Assembly: GCA_903830945.1 (NCBI GenBank)
Contig: CAIKVT010000027.1
Location: 1-64,000 of the forward strand
Source of the DNA: an uncultured Elusimicrobia bacterium
GTDB taxonomy: Bacteria > Elusimicrobiota > Elusimicrobia > UBA1565 > UBA9628
Direction: 5' to 3'
DNA: 64,000 bases
The translations under genes were made by a program, and so were the position numbers. Below are positions 33,311-41,334 of this stretch, piece after piece (within the stretch, counting starts at the first letter, position 1; the number at the start of each line of letters is the position of its first letter). The notes beneath the pieces are model-generated. The model was given only the letters and a program-made list of their open reading frames with translations. It did not search any database and had not been told where the DNA came from.

Positions 33311-34320
33311 CGCACCGATTCGGCCATGCGCTTGAGCGTCTCATCGGACGCGGAGCCCACCAGAACGAAGCGCCAGCCCCCCGAATTCCAGGACAGCACG
33401 TTGCCCTCCGCCGCCCGGGTCCGGTAACCGCGGCCCACGCTCAACGTGACACGCCGGCTCAGGCGGGCGCCCAGGTCGAGGCGGACCCGAGGCGGACATT
33501 GAAACAGCGAGATGACCTCGATCCCATCGGAGAAGCGGTAGTGCACGACGTTTCGCCGGCCCTTGGCCATGACGTCAAGGCTCTCGAAGACGTAGCCGGA
33601 GGGCAGCCAGGCTGGCAGCCGAGGCTCGACCCCCGCGGCCTTGGCTTCATCCAAAGCCAGATAATCCGGCTCGGCGTGCTTGACCACCGTGCTGCCGGCA
33701 GGAGGGGAAAAACGGAACAGCGTCCGGCCAGAGGGCGCCCCGAGCTGCAGCCGCGTGAAGGACATGGAGTCGGCCGGAGACCCGTCCGGCCGGAAAGCCT
33801 CCGCCCGCAGGAGCAGCGAGCTCTGACGGTCGACCCACAACCTTCGGGCCGGCATGCCGTCAGAGCGCGCGCGCAGCGTGAGCAGCCAAGTCGAGCGGCC
33901 CGCCACCCGGTCACCGGTGGCGATGGCGACGTCGTAATTCTCGCTGAGGCGGTCAAACTCATCTTCCGGACCGAAGCGCTTGAAGAGCGGGTCGGCGGGC
34001 TCTCCCTGCCACACCTTGCGCCGTGCCGGGTCGTATATCCATTCGGTCCGTCCATCCTCCACGATGAGCTGGACCGTTTCTCCGGCGGTTCCCAGGATCT
34101 CGCGTCGGTAAAGGTTTGGGGGGCTGAAACGGACAGCCAAGCGTCGGGACACGGCCTTGCCCTCCACGCCCTCCCGGCGTTCCACCGTCAGCTCGGCCGT
34201 ATATGGCTCATGCGGCGACTCAAGGCTCTGCCTCAGGACCGTCAGGGCCTCAGGAGCGGCAGCACTCGCCGCATATCCGGGCAAGGCAGCCAACAGCCAC
34301 AGCAGCATACATCTAATCAT
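33307..34320 (-). CDS. RseB/MucB-like periplasmic protein
   Basis: 337 residues from the ATG at 34320 (GGAGGAGG upstream); the ORF-track extension to 34416 runs into the anti-sigma gene. Signal peptide CMLLWLLAALPGYAASA. The LolA-like half (PYTAELTVERREGVEG, RREILGTAGETVQLIVEDG) and a C-terminal half (LPSGYVFESLDVM) follow the RseB two-domain plan. RseB binds the anti-sigma factor and lipids or misfolded porins to control sigma release. It lies directly behind the anti-sigma gene with an 8-bp overlap. Confidence 0.8.
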   Translation of the reverse strand: MIRCMLLWLLAALPGYAASAAAPEALTVLRQSLESPHEPYTAELTVERREGVEGKAVSRRLAVRFSPPNLYRREILGTAGETVQLIVEDGRTEWIYDPARRKVWQGEPADPLFKRFGPEDEFDRLSENYDVAIATGDRVAGRSTWLLTLRARSDGMPARRLWVDRQSSLLLRAEAFRPDGSPADSMSFTRLQLGAPSGRTLFRFSPPAGSTVVKHAEPDYLALDEAKAAGVEPRLPAWLPSGYVFESLDVMAKGRRNVVHYRFSDGIEVISLFQCPPRVRLDLGARLSRRVTLSVGRGYRTRAAEGNVLSWNSGGWRFVLVGSASDETLKRMAESVR

Positions 34321-34810
34321 GGCGTCCTCCTCCCTGGGACAAGCGCAGACCCAGGTCGGTGAAGATCGCGTCACGGTTTGCAGCCGGCATGGTGAGCTCA
34401 TAGCGACTGTGGGCATCCAGGACCTCGTCCAAGGAGAGCTCCTCTGTCCCGCTCGAAAATCGGCCCAAGACCAAGACCGCGACCGCGACGGCGAAAGCCG
34501 ATGCGAAGCCGAACCCGGCCGCCAGGCGCCAAGAGAAACGCCAAGATTCCAGCCAACCAGCGCGCGGGGACGCTGCCTCTCGCAATCCAGATAAAGCCCG
34601 GGCTTGTCTCATGAGCTCGGCGCGCAGGTCCGCCGGGATGGCGGGCCGGGACACGCCACGCACGACGACCTTGAGCGCGCGCATCCAACGCAGTTCCCGG
34701 GCGCAGGCCGGGCAGCCCTTGAGGTGGGCCTCGAGCTGGGACGCCTCCGCGGGCGAAAGCCTCCCCGCGGCGTAGGATTCGAAAGACTCTCGCATCCGTT
34801 CACATTCCAT
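34313..34810 (-). CDS. Zinc-finger anti-sigma factor
   Basis: 165 residues from ATG 34810, which overlaps the sigma gene by 11 bp. N-terminal ZAS domain with the metal motif HLKGCPAC (H-x3-C-x2-C) after an upstream conserved helix (RMRESFESYAAGRL). One TM at about 105-128 (LAAGFGFASAFAVAVAVLVLG). The C-terminal 40 residues are periplasmic. It should hold the ECF sigma inactive at the membrane until an envelope signal, probably read through the RseB-like protein, leads to release. Confidence 0.88.
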   Translation of the reverse strand: MECERMRESFESYAAGRLSPAEASQLEAHLKGCPACARELRWMRALKVVVRGVSRPAIPADLRAELMRQARALSGLREAASPRAGWLESWRFSWRLAAGFGFASAFAVAVAVLVLGRFSSGTEELSLDEVLDAHSRYELTMPAANRDAIFTDLGLRLSQGGGRHD

Positions 34811-35375
34811 GGGGCTCCACCTCCTGGTCCGACTTGAGGATAGCGCTCTTGAGCGCGGCACGAGCCCGGCTGAGCCGGGAGCGCACCGTGCCCAAGGGGC
34901 AATCGAGGGCCTGAGCGATCTGCTCGTAGCCGAGTCCCTCCACGTCAAAAAGGGTCAAAATCGCCTTATGTTCCAACGTGAGGCCATCCATCGCTCGGCG
35001 CACGGCGGCCCATTGGCTCTCCCGAGTGAGCCGATCTAGGACCGCCTCCTCGTTCGGGTCAGCGAGGCTCTCCGCAAGAGTGGAGCCATCCTCCTGCCCC
35101 GGCCTCAAGGCGGCGTCCAGATGGACAGAGCACCGGCGCTCGCAACGCTTGATGCTGTCTATATAGATGTTCCTGAGTATAGTCAGGAACCAGGACTCCA
35201 GCGGCTGGGATTGATCGTAGCGGTCCCAGCTCCGGAAGACACGGCAGAACGCCTCCTGCACCAGCTCCTTGGCCTCCTCGCTGTTGCCGCAAAGCCCATA
35301 AGCGAACTGGTAGCCCCGTTCCGAATGCTCATCAACGAGCCGCTCCATCTTCTCCTGGTCCCGCTTAGGGCTCAT
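34800..35375 (-). CDS. ECF (sigma-24 type) RNA polymerase sigma factor
   Basis: 191 residues. Sigma70 region 2 (YQFAYGLCGNSEEAKELVQE, SWFLTILRNIYIDSIKR) and region 4 (LTLFDVEGLGYEQIAQALD, LGTVRSRLSRARAAL). I choose the ATG at 35375 (MSPKRDQEK) over 35384, because the latter overlaps the -10 of an ECF-type promoter. Order sigma, anti-sigma, RseB-like, radC matches an envelope-stress cassette. It probably activates its own promoter. Confidence 0.92.
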   Translation of the reverse strand: MSPKRDQEKMERLVDEHSERGYQFAYGLCGNSEEAKELVQEAFCRVFRSWDRYDQSQPLESWFLTILRNIYIDSIKRCERRCSVHLDAALRPGQEDGSTLAESLADPNEEAVLDRLTRESQWAAVRRAMDGLTLEHKAILTLFDVEGLGYEQIAQALDCPLGTVRSRLSRARAALKSAILKSDQEVEPHGM

Positions 35376-35383
35376 ACTATACA

Positions 35384-35408
35384 TACGAGTTCGGGCTTAA
35401 AAAGTTCC
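35384..35408 (-). promoter_or_regulatory. ECF-type autoregulatory promoter
   Basis: GGAAC, exactly 16 nt, CGTA on the minus strand; the ECF consensus is GGAAC-N16-CGT. The ATG at 35375 is 8 nt past the -10, so the transcript would have almost no leader. Confidence 0.65.
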
Positions 35409-35432
35409 ATTCCGTCCCGCTTCCTCGACGAT

Positions 35433-35472
35433 TGTAACAATTAGTTAACAGCCCCGAAATCGGTCTGTAACA
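35433..35472 (+). promoter_or_regulatory. Pho-box-like 11-bp direct repeats
   Basis: TGTAACA at 35433, GTTAACA at 35444 and TGTAACA at 35466: starts are 11 and 22 bp apart, the phasing used by PhoB/OmpR dimers. A CATACT -10-like box follows at about 35482. Confidence 0.4.
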
Positions 35473-35493
35473 AGCCCGGCGCATACTGATGGC

Positions 35494-36393
35494 GTGAACG
35501 CCAAGACCCTAGCCGTGGCGCAGTGGGAAGACCTGGTGATCCGCCAGCCCGAACAACCGGCTCCGACCCCAAAGCCGACGCCCGTAAAGGCTCCCGAGCA
35601 TATCCAGGCCTCCTACCTCACCCATGAGCTGCGCGCCCCGGTCACTGCCATCCGGCTGGGTCTGGAAGTCCTCCAGGAACAATTGAAGCGCAAGCTGGAG
35701 GCCGATGAGAAGCAGATGCTGTCCTTGGCGATCAAGAATACCACGCGCCTCGAAGGGCTCATCAACGACATCATGGATTACTCAAAGATCGTGGCGGGCA
35801 AGATGACCGTCACCCGAGAGCCCTGCGAGGCGCGCGCACTCATCAACGACTCCGCAGACGCCATGCAGACCCTGGCCCTCTCCAAGGGCGTAAAACTGAC
35901 CAAGGAGGTCGAAGAAGGGCTTCCCCGGGTCTCGGCCGAGGCGCGCCGCGTAGTCCAGGTGCTCACCAACCTGATCTCCAACGCGATCAAATTCAGCCCG
36001 ACACGCGGCACCGTCACGGTCTCGGTTAAAGCCGGCCGTTACGAACACGCCGGCACCTTGGTCTTCCGGGTCAAAGACATGGGCTGCGGGATCCCCGCCG
36101 AGGACATCGAGAAGATTTTTGACATGTTCATGCAGTCCGCGGCCGGCGGCCAGAAAAAGACTGCGGGCACGGGACTGGGCCTGACCCTGGCCCGGACCAT
36201 GGTGGAACTGCACGGCGGCCGCGTCTGGGCCGAGAGTTGGAAGGGCGCTGGCGCCAACTTCTATTTCACCATCCCGATCGCGGCCGAGGACATGGTCCGC
36301 AAGATCGACCCCTATCCCAAGCCCCTCGAATACCACGGTCTTCTCGTCGATATCTACCGCCGCATCAACGCGGTCCTGGCCATGTTCGTCTGA
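35494..36393 (+). CDS. Soluble histidine kinase (HisKA-HATPase)
   Basis: GTG start, 299 residues. No TM: it is a cytoplasmic kinase with a short Pro-rich N-terminus. HisKA has YLTHELRAPVTAIRLG with the acceptor His; HATPase_c has NLISNAIKFS, DMGCGIP and GTGLGLTLA. The extra C-terminal 40 residues have no family. There is no regulator next door; 11-bp TGTAACA repeats in front, and a similar pair before the PhoB-like regulator at 59956, make that protein a candidate partner. Confidence 0.9.
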   Translation: MNAKTLAVAQWEDLVIRQPEQPAPTPKPTPVKAPEHIQASYLTHELRAPVTAIRLGLEVLQEQLKRKLEADEKQMLSLAIKNTTRLEGLINDIMDYSKIVAGKMTVTREPCEARALINDSADAMQTLALSKGVKLTKEVEEGLPRVSAEARRVVQVLTNLISNAIKFSPTRGTVTVSVKAGRYEHAGTLVFRVKDMGCGIPAEDIEKIFDMFMQSAAGGQKKTAGTGLGLTLARTMVELHGGRVWAESWKGAGANFYFTIPIAAEDMVRKIDPYPKPLEYHGLLVDIYRRINAVLAMFV

Positions 36394-36439
36394 CGACGGC
36401 CTTAACAAGTCCGAAACACGACTTTGGTGGAATATCCTT

Positions 36440-36679
36440 ATGCCCATATTCCACCTAGACTCCAGCTATCGCGACACCTGGGTCGTCCTTGACCGCAGCC
36501 TGCGCGTGCTGGATTGCGGCGAATGCCTGGAGCCGCTGCGCCGCAAACACAACGCAGGAGCCCGCCGCACCTTCTGCTTCGTCTCCGGCCCCGGGGACAC
36601 TGAGCGGACTCTTCAGGAAGGCCCCTGGTCCCTGCGCGCCCTGCTTGGGCACCCGCCGGCGAGCCTGGCGCTAATCTAG
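36440..36679 (+). CDS. Small hypothetical protein
   Basis: 79 residues (MPIFHLDSSYRDTW). A TGGAAT box sits 6 nt before the ATG, the same leaderless spacing as other genes here, which supports it being real. Contains a CGEC motif near residue 31. No TM, no recognised family. It lies alone between a kinase and an AI-2E permease on the same strand. An antisense frame is also open, so doubt remains. Confidence 0.5.
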   Translation: MPIFHLDSSYRDTWVVLDRSLRVLDCGECLEPLRRKHNAGARRTFCFVSGPGDTERTLQEGPWSLRALLGHPPASLALI

Positions 36680-36727
36680 ACCTCGCCTGAAATCCGGCAC
36701 GGCCCCCCGAAGCAACGGCGAATTTCA

Positions 36728-36733
36728 TATAAT
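36728..36733 (+). promoter_or_regulatory. -10 box of the AI-2E permease gene
   Basis: TATAAT ending 10 nt before the ATG at 36744; near-leaderless. Confidence 0.4.
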
Positions 36734-36743
36734 CGAATCTCAC

Positions 36744-37712
36744 ATGTCCGTCGCTAAGAAGGTGTCTTACGTCCTAGTGCCGCTGGCAGTCTTCGCCTCG
36801 GCTTGGCTGCACCTGGCTCCAATCGCCTTGGCCGGCCTGCTTTCCTACATGATCCTGGACCTGACCTACCGCGGACTCGCGCGACGCGTCTCTCCCATGC
36901 TTTCCCGCTGGCTGGCACTCGGGGTGTTCCTGGTGGCCGCTGTCACGCTCGGGTGGATGGTCGCCCGCTTCGTGCGCGCCACCATCCACACCTTACCCCA
37001 GATCGCCGCCACCGCCATCCCCCGGATCATCGTCCTCGCCGAATCCCACGGCATCGACCTGCCATTCGACAACGTCTACGAGCTGCGCGAGATCGCCATC
37101 CAGAAGATCAAGGAGCACGCCGAAGGCATCACCAAGACCAGCGGCGTGCTGACCGTGCAGTTCTTCCATATCCTCATCATCGTCTTCGCGGCCATACTCG
37201 CATTCTTCAGCCCTCCCCCGGATAATTGTGGACCAAACTTATTCGATGAGCTGCGCCGGGAGCTGGCAGCGCGCATGCGCACCCTCATGGCGGGCTTCGA
37301 AAAGGTCCTCGGCGCCCAGGTGATCATCTCCGCGGCTTACACCGTCATGACCCTGGCCTTCCTCATCTCGATGGGATTTACGCACGTGATCTTCTTGACG
37401 CTGGCCACCTTCCTCTTCGGCGTCATGCCCATCATCGGAAACATCATCAGCAACGCCATCATCGTAGCCGAGGGACTGACCATATCCACCCACCACGCCG
37501 CCTTCGCGCTGGCATTCCTAATCCTCATCCACAAAAGCGGATATTTCGTCTACGGCCGAGTCCTAGGCTCGAGCATGAAAGTGCCCATGTGGCAGACCCT
37601 GTTGGCCATCCTCCTTGGCGAAGTCGTCATGGGCGTGCCCGGCATCATCCTGGCGCCGACCCTGCTGCATTACGCCAAGGAAGAGTTGCGCGCCATACCG
37701 TCCGCGCGCTAA
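36744..37712 (+). CDS. AI-2E family transporter (PF01594 type)
   Basis: 322 residues with about seven or eight TM helices: VPLAVFASAWLHLAPIALAGL, WLALGVFLVAAVTLGWMV, FFHILIIVFAAILAFF, and the C-terminal conserved block FGVMPIIGNIISNAIIVAEGL and LAILLGEVVMGVPGIILAPTLLHY. The family includes TqsA (autoinducer-2 export) and Na/H antiporters, so the substrate cannot be named. The central loop (PPPDNCGPNLFDELRREL) is normal in length. Probably monocistronic. Confidence 0.85.
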   Translation: MSVAKKVSYVLVPLAVFASAWLHLAPIALAGLLSYMILDLTYRGLARRVSPMLSRWLALGVFLVAAVTLGWMVARFVRATIHTLPQIAATAIPRIIVLAESHGIDLPFDNVYELREIAIQKIKEHAEGITKTSGVLTVQFFHILIIVFAAILAFFSPPPDNCGPNLFDELRRELAARMRTLMAGFEKVLGAQVIISAAYTVMTLAFLISMGFTHVIFLTLATFLFGVMPIIGNIISNAIIVAEGLTISTHHAAFALAFLILIHKSGYFVYGRVLGSSMKVPMWQTLLAILLGEVVMGVPGIILAPTLLHYAKEELRAIPSAR

Positions 37713-37779
37713 AGCTCTTCTTTCATGTGATTGTAGGGACAACATACTCGATTCAGGCCCCATCATCATGATAGGCCGC

Positions 37780-37801
37780 GAATTAAGTATGGTGTCCCCG
37801 A
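37780..37801. repeat. 22-bp intergenic repeat, copy 2
   Basis: AATTAAGTATGGTGTCCCC plus flanking bases match 1040-1061 with one difference. It ends 5 bp from the stop of the minus-strand GH57 gene. Confidence 0.6.
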
Positions 37802-37806
37802 ATCAA

Positions 37807-40239
37807 TCAGGCATCGGCCGATATATCCAGAAGGCGCGCGGCCTCGTCGATCTCGCCCACCAGACGGACCTTCTCGTCTCCCTCTGCCGGCAGGCGCCGC
37901 AGCAGGTCGAAGAACCGGTTCTGCGCGCGGTAGCGCCACCGCATGAGATTGGCGGCAGGCGCGACCGCAGCCAAAGCCGCGAGCCGGCCTAACCAGGCCG
38001 CTGAGAAGTCCTTTTCAAGCGAGTCCAGAACCCAGACCGCGCAGGCTTCCCATCCCTCTTCCGCTGCCGCGGACGGCACGGATAAACCCGCGGCCCGTGC
38101 CCGGGCCACGGTCGCGGCCACGTCCGCAAGATCCGCGTCCGGCCGCTGCCTGAACTGCCGGGCCCGGCGCAAGAGCCAGGCGTCCAGGGCCGCCTCGGTC
38201 TGCCCTTTCAAGCCGGAAGGGAGCTCCAAGCCGATCTTGGCATGCTGCTCGGCCAAGCCCAGACATTCGCCCATATCGAGCAGCGGCGAGTCATCCCAGA
38301 CCCGTCGGCGCTTCTCTACCAGACACTTGAGGATGCGTTCACGTTCATCCGCCAGGAGGTCTTCGAAACCGAAGCGGCGCCCCTTGGACAGAGGCCCTGC
38401 CACGGCCATAAAATCCCACGGCTGGCCTTCGCGCACGGACCGGACCCGGTCCGCCAAAGCCGCCAACCCGCCCGGCCCCAGGTCCGCCGCGGAGACCAAG
38501 GCCGTGACCGAGTAGTCGGGCATGGCCGCGGCCAAGAAGGCGCGCTGCTCGCGCGCTCCGGTGATGCCGTCAAGCATCGTGACCTGGCCGGCGACCAAGC
38601 GCACCCCGTCGATCCGATGTCGCACCAGACCGGAGAACTCCGCTGAGGAGCAGCCCATCGGCCAGTGCTCATGGCCCTCGGAAAATAAACTCGCGATCGC
38701 ATGGTGGGCCGCAGCGCGGTCCCCATCCATGCGGCCCGACAAGGCCAGCCTGCGGTAGACCTCCTCGCCCGTGCGGTGCTCGGCGTAATTGCTGGAAGCC
38801 GCCTTCAAACGCGCGGCTAAGCCCCGCTCCAAGTCCACGCCGGCGACCAGATGCGCCAATTCCACGGCCCGGGCCGCATATTGCAGATTCTGCACGGCCT
38901 CAATGCCGGAGATGTCCGAGAAGAACCAGCCGCAACTGGTGTACATGAGCATGGCGTGCCTCTGCATCTCCAACAGGCGCAGGGCTTTGACCCGATTCTC
39001 CAGGCAGTCCTCCGCCTTGAGGTGCTCCGCCATGAACCTGGCGACGCTCTCATCCGAACGGTCCAGGACGACCGAGATGTAGGCGTCGCGCGCTGCCCAG
39101 GAGTCACGCAGGACGCGGCCGCCCTCGCGCTCGAAGGTCAGCGCCAGATGGTCGCGCAGCCAGTCCAATGCCTCACGCATGGGCCGCCGCCAGGCCAAGC
39201 TCTTGCCCTCTCCGCCGCAGCCGCAAGCATCGCTCCAGCGCGACACGCCGTGGCTGCAGCTCCAGGAAGTGCCCAAACCGTCGCCGCCAGGCTTGATCTC
39301 GGCCTCCCAGGTAGGGGGGTTATCGGCAAGGAAAGCGCCATAGTTGACCACCTCGATGCCGCGCTTTGGCAACTCCTGGACCAGGAGGTGCGCCAGGCCC
39401 ATCTCGCCGAACTTCTCGTGGTGCCCATAGGACTCGCCATCCGTGCAGATGCTGACCAATTGAGCCTCGGCGGCAACGACATCGAAGGCGCCGAGAATGC
39501 GGTCGGCCCAGCCTTTGGCATTGACCATGACCTTCTCGAAGGCCACGCCATGCGAGAGGGCTCCATCATAGAAGAAGAGGGCCAGGGACTTCTTGCCCTC
39601 TGAGCCTGGGACGATCCAACGATAGGCCCGCCTGGGATCGAGTCCGCTTGAGGAAACGTCCGTCCAAGCTTCCGTGCCGATAGGCCGCACGCGCCGGACT
39701 TGAGTGGGAGCGAGTACGGCGCATTTGAGGCCGTGTTCGGCCAAAGCGGCCAGGACGGCATCGTTGCACGCGGTCTCTGGTATCCACATGGATTCGGATT
39801 CCCGGCCGAAACGATGCCGGAAGTCGGCCAATCCCCAGAGGATCTGCGTGCGCATGTCGCGCGGCTTAGCGAGGGGAAGTATCATGTGGTTGTACGCCTG
39901 GGCCATGGCGTTTCCATGGCCGGGCAGGCGCTGGATGCTCTTACGGTCGGCGTCAAGCAAGCGACGGTAGTCGTGCGGGTAGGCCTTTTCGAACCAGGTG
40001 AGCAAGGTGGGCCCGAAGTCGAAGCTGAGGTGCTCGTAGTTATTAACCAGCTGGCTGATGAGGTTGTGCGCGTCCATGAGGCGCGCCTGACTGTTGGGAA
40101 TGTAGCACTCGCGCGCGATGCGACGGTTCCAGTCGTGCGCGGGCTTAGCCGAGGACTGCCGCTCCACGGTCTCTGTCCAGGGATTCTCGCGGGGCGGCTG
40201 GTAGAAGTGTCCGTGTATGCAGAAATAGCGCTTGGTCAT
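37807..40239 (-). CDS. GH57-like glycosidase with DUF3536 domain
   Basis: 810 residues. N-terminal family-57 barrel: YFCIHGHFYQPPRENPW at the start, SFDFGPTLLTWFEKAYP, HGNAMAQAYNHMILPLA and WIPETACND, typical of GH57. The DUF3536 part (about 280-560) and a C-terminal helical region follow. GH57 enzymes act on alpha-glucans; the specific activity of the DUF3536 subgroup is not known to me. No signal peptide, so a cytosolic glycogen or maltodextrin role is likely. TATAAT lies 7 nt before the ATG, predicting a leaderless transcript. Confidence 0.88.
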   Translation of the reverse strand: MTKRYFCIHGHFYQPPRENPWTETVERQSSAKPAHDWNRRIARECYIPNSQARLMDAHNLISQLVNNYEHLSFDFGPTLLTWFEKAYPHDYRRLLDADRKSIQRLPGHGNAMAQAYNHMILPLAKPRDMRTQILWGLADFRHRFGRESESMWIPETACNDAVLAALAEHGLKCAVLAPTQVRRVRPIGTEAWTDVSSSGLDPRRAYRWIVPGSEGKKSLALFFYDGALSHGVAFEKVMVNAKGWADRILGAFDVVAAEAQLVSICTDGESYGHHEKFGEMGLAHLLVQELPKRGIEVVNYGAFLADNPPTWEAEIKPGGDGLGTSWSCSHGVSRWSDACGCGGEGKSLAWRRPMREALDWLRDHLALTFEREGGRVLRDSWAARDAYISVVLDRSDESVARFMAEHLKAEDCLENRVKALRLLEMQRHAMLMYTSCGWFFSDISGIEAVQNLQYAARAVELAHLVAGVDLERGLAARLKAASSNYAEHRTGEEVYRRLALSGRMDGDRAAAHHAIASLFSEGHEHWPMGCSSAEFSGLVRHRIDGVRLVAGQVTMLDGITGAREQRAFLAAAMPDYSVTALVSAADLGPGGLAALADRVRSVREGQPWDFMAVAGPLSKGRRFGFEDLLADERERILKCLVEKRRRVWDDSPLLDMGECLGLAEQHAKIGLELPSGLKGQTEAALDAWLLRRARQFRQRPDADLADVAATVARARAAGLSVPSAAAEEGWEACAVWVLDSLEKDFSAAWLGRLAALAAVAPAANLMRWRYRAQNRFFDLLRRLPAEGDEKVRLVGEIDEAARLLDISADA

Positions 40240-40246
40240 CAGAGAG

Positions 40247-40252
40247 ATTATA
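40247..40252 (-). promoter_or_regulatory. -10 box of the GH57 gene
   Basis: TATAAT on the minus strand with a 7-nt gap to the ATG at 40239; predicted leaderless. Confidence 0.45.
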
Positions 40253-40341
40253 GGGTTTTGGTTTGCCAGCGTCCAGGTTGGTTGGCCCTTCGGCGGTTAA
40301 GCTCACGAGCTGCGCCATGCCGCCCGCCGTTCCGAGTCCAT

Positions 40342-41334
40342 CTATCGCTTCAAAGCGCCAAAGGGGTCGTGACGGTCCAAAGCTTTCAGGGCGGCCACGG
40401 TCTTCTTCCAGTCCCGGCCGCAGCGCTCGTGGAGGGCATGGAAAGCGCCCAGATCGTAGGTATAAAGCCGGTAGGCCAGGACCGTTGCATTGTTAAGCGG
40501 CTCGGAGAGCGGCGAACCTATCTCTTCGAGCCGCTGGCGGCCCTGGTCGAAGACCTCTTCCCGTCGGGCAAGTTTCTCCTGGTCGGCGGCGGGGCTGCGG
40601 TAGAGAGTATCGAGCCGCTGGTATATCCCGTTCATGGCGACCATGAACTCCCGTTCGCGGGTCAGCCCAACCTGATATTCCTTCAGCTGCGAACAATCCC
40701 GGCCGAAGCGCTGCGCCAGGAAATCCACCGCTCCCTCCTCGCCTACGAAGGTCGCGACCGCCTCGTCGAAGTCCACTCGGTCCTTGAACCACACCGTGCC
40801 ATGGGTCAACTCATGGATGAGCAATCCAGCCAGTTCTCCAGGCGGATAATCGAGCACGTTGGAAGGCAGCGGGTCCGCGAACCAGAGGGGGGTCTTGTAG
40901 GCCGAGACCCCGCCCACCCGCGCATCGAAACCGCGGCCCTCGAAGCGCCGCATCTCACTCACCGCGTCGGCTTTCCGAAAATATCCTTTATAGGGCACCT
41001 TGCCCACCAACGGAAACCACCACTGGTAGGCCTCCAAACTCGTGCGCGGACAGGCTGAGACCACATAGGTGACCGCGCTGCTCACAGGAGTGAAAATCGA
41101 GAAATCCCGGGTCGGCTTAAGGCCCATGCGTTTGAAAGCGAACTCCCGGACCTCCAGGACCAGCTTGAGCTTGGCTTTAAGGTCCTCCGGGGTGGAAGGA
41201 TCACGCAGGGCCGCGGCCATGCTGCGGCTGCGCCAGAGCAGGCTCGCGTGGCCGGCCGCGGCCTTGGCGACGTAGACCGGGGAGCAAGCGCAGAGTAGGA
41301 CGGAAACGGCGATGGTCCCCCAACGGCAGGTCAT
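40342..41334 (-). CDS. Putative lipoprotein aminopeptidase (PF10023-like)
   Basis: 330 residues from the ATG at 41334, which overlaps the ispG stop (ATGA). Lipoprotein signal with the lipobox VLLCAC. Zinc-protease motif LLIHELTHGTVWF, with downstream NFDEAVATF-like FDEAVATFVGEEGA giving the third ligand. Other conserved pieces: SACPRTSLEAYQWWFPLVG and YKGYF. This matches the predicted aminopeptidase family of Gram-negative bacteria, acting in the periplasm. The functional link with ispG is only positional. Confidence 0.82.
   Translation of the reverse strand: MTCRWGTIAVSVLLCACSPVYVAKAAAGHASLLWRSRSMAAALRDPSTPEDLKAKLKLVLEVREFAFKRMGLKPTRDFSIFTPVSSAVTYVVSACPRTSLEAYQWWFPLVGKVPYKGYFRKADAVSEMRRFEGRGFDARVGGVSAYKTPLWFADPLPSNVLDYPPGELAGLLIHELTHGTVWFKDRVDFDEAVATFVGEEGAVDFLAQRFGRDCSQLKEYQVGLTREREFMVAMNGIYQRLDTLYRSPAADQEKLARREEVFDQGRQRLEEIGSPLSEPLNNATVLAYRLYTYDLGAFHALHERCGRDWKKTVAALKALDRHDPFGALKR

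Noticed and set aside
39700-41058. 452-residue plus-strand ORF
   Set aside because: Runs antisense across the GH57 gene, its promoter gap and the peptidase gene. No start signal or family pattern.
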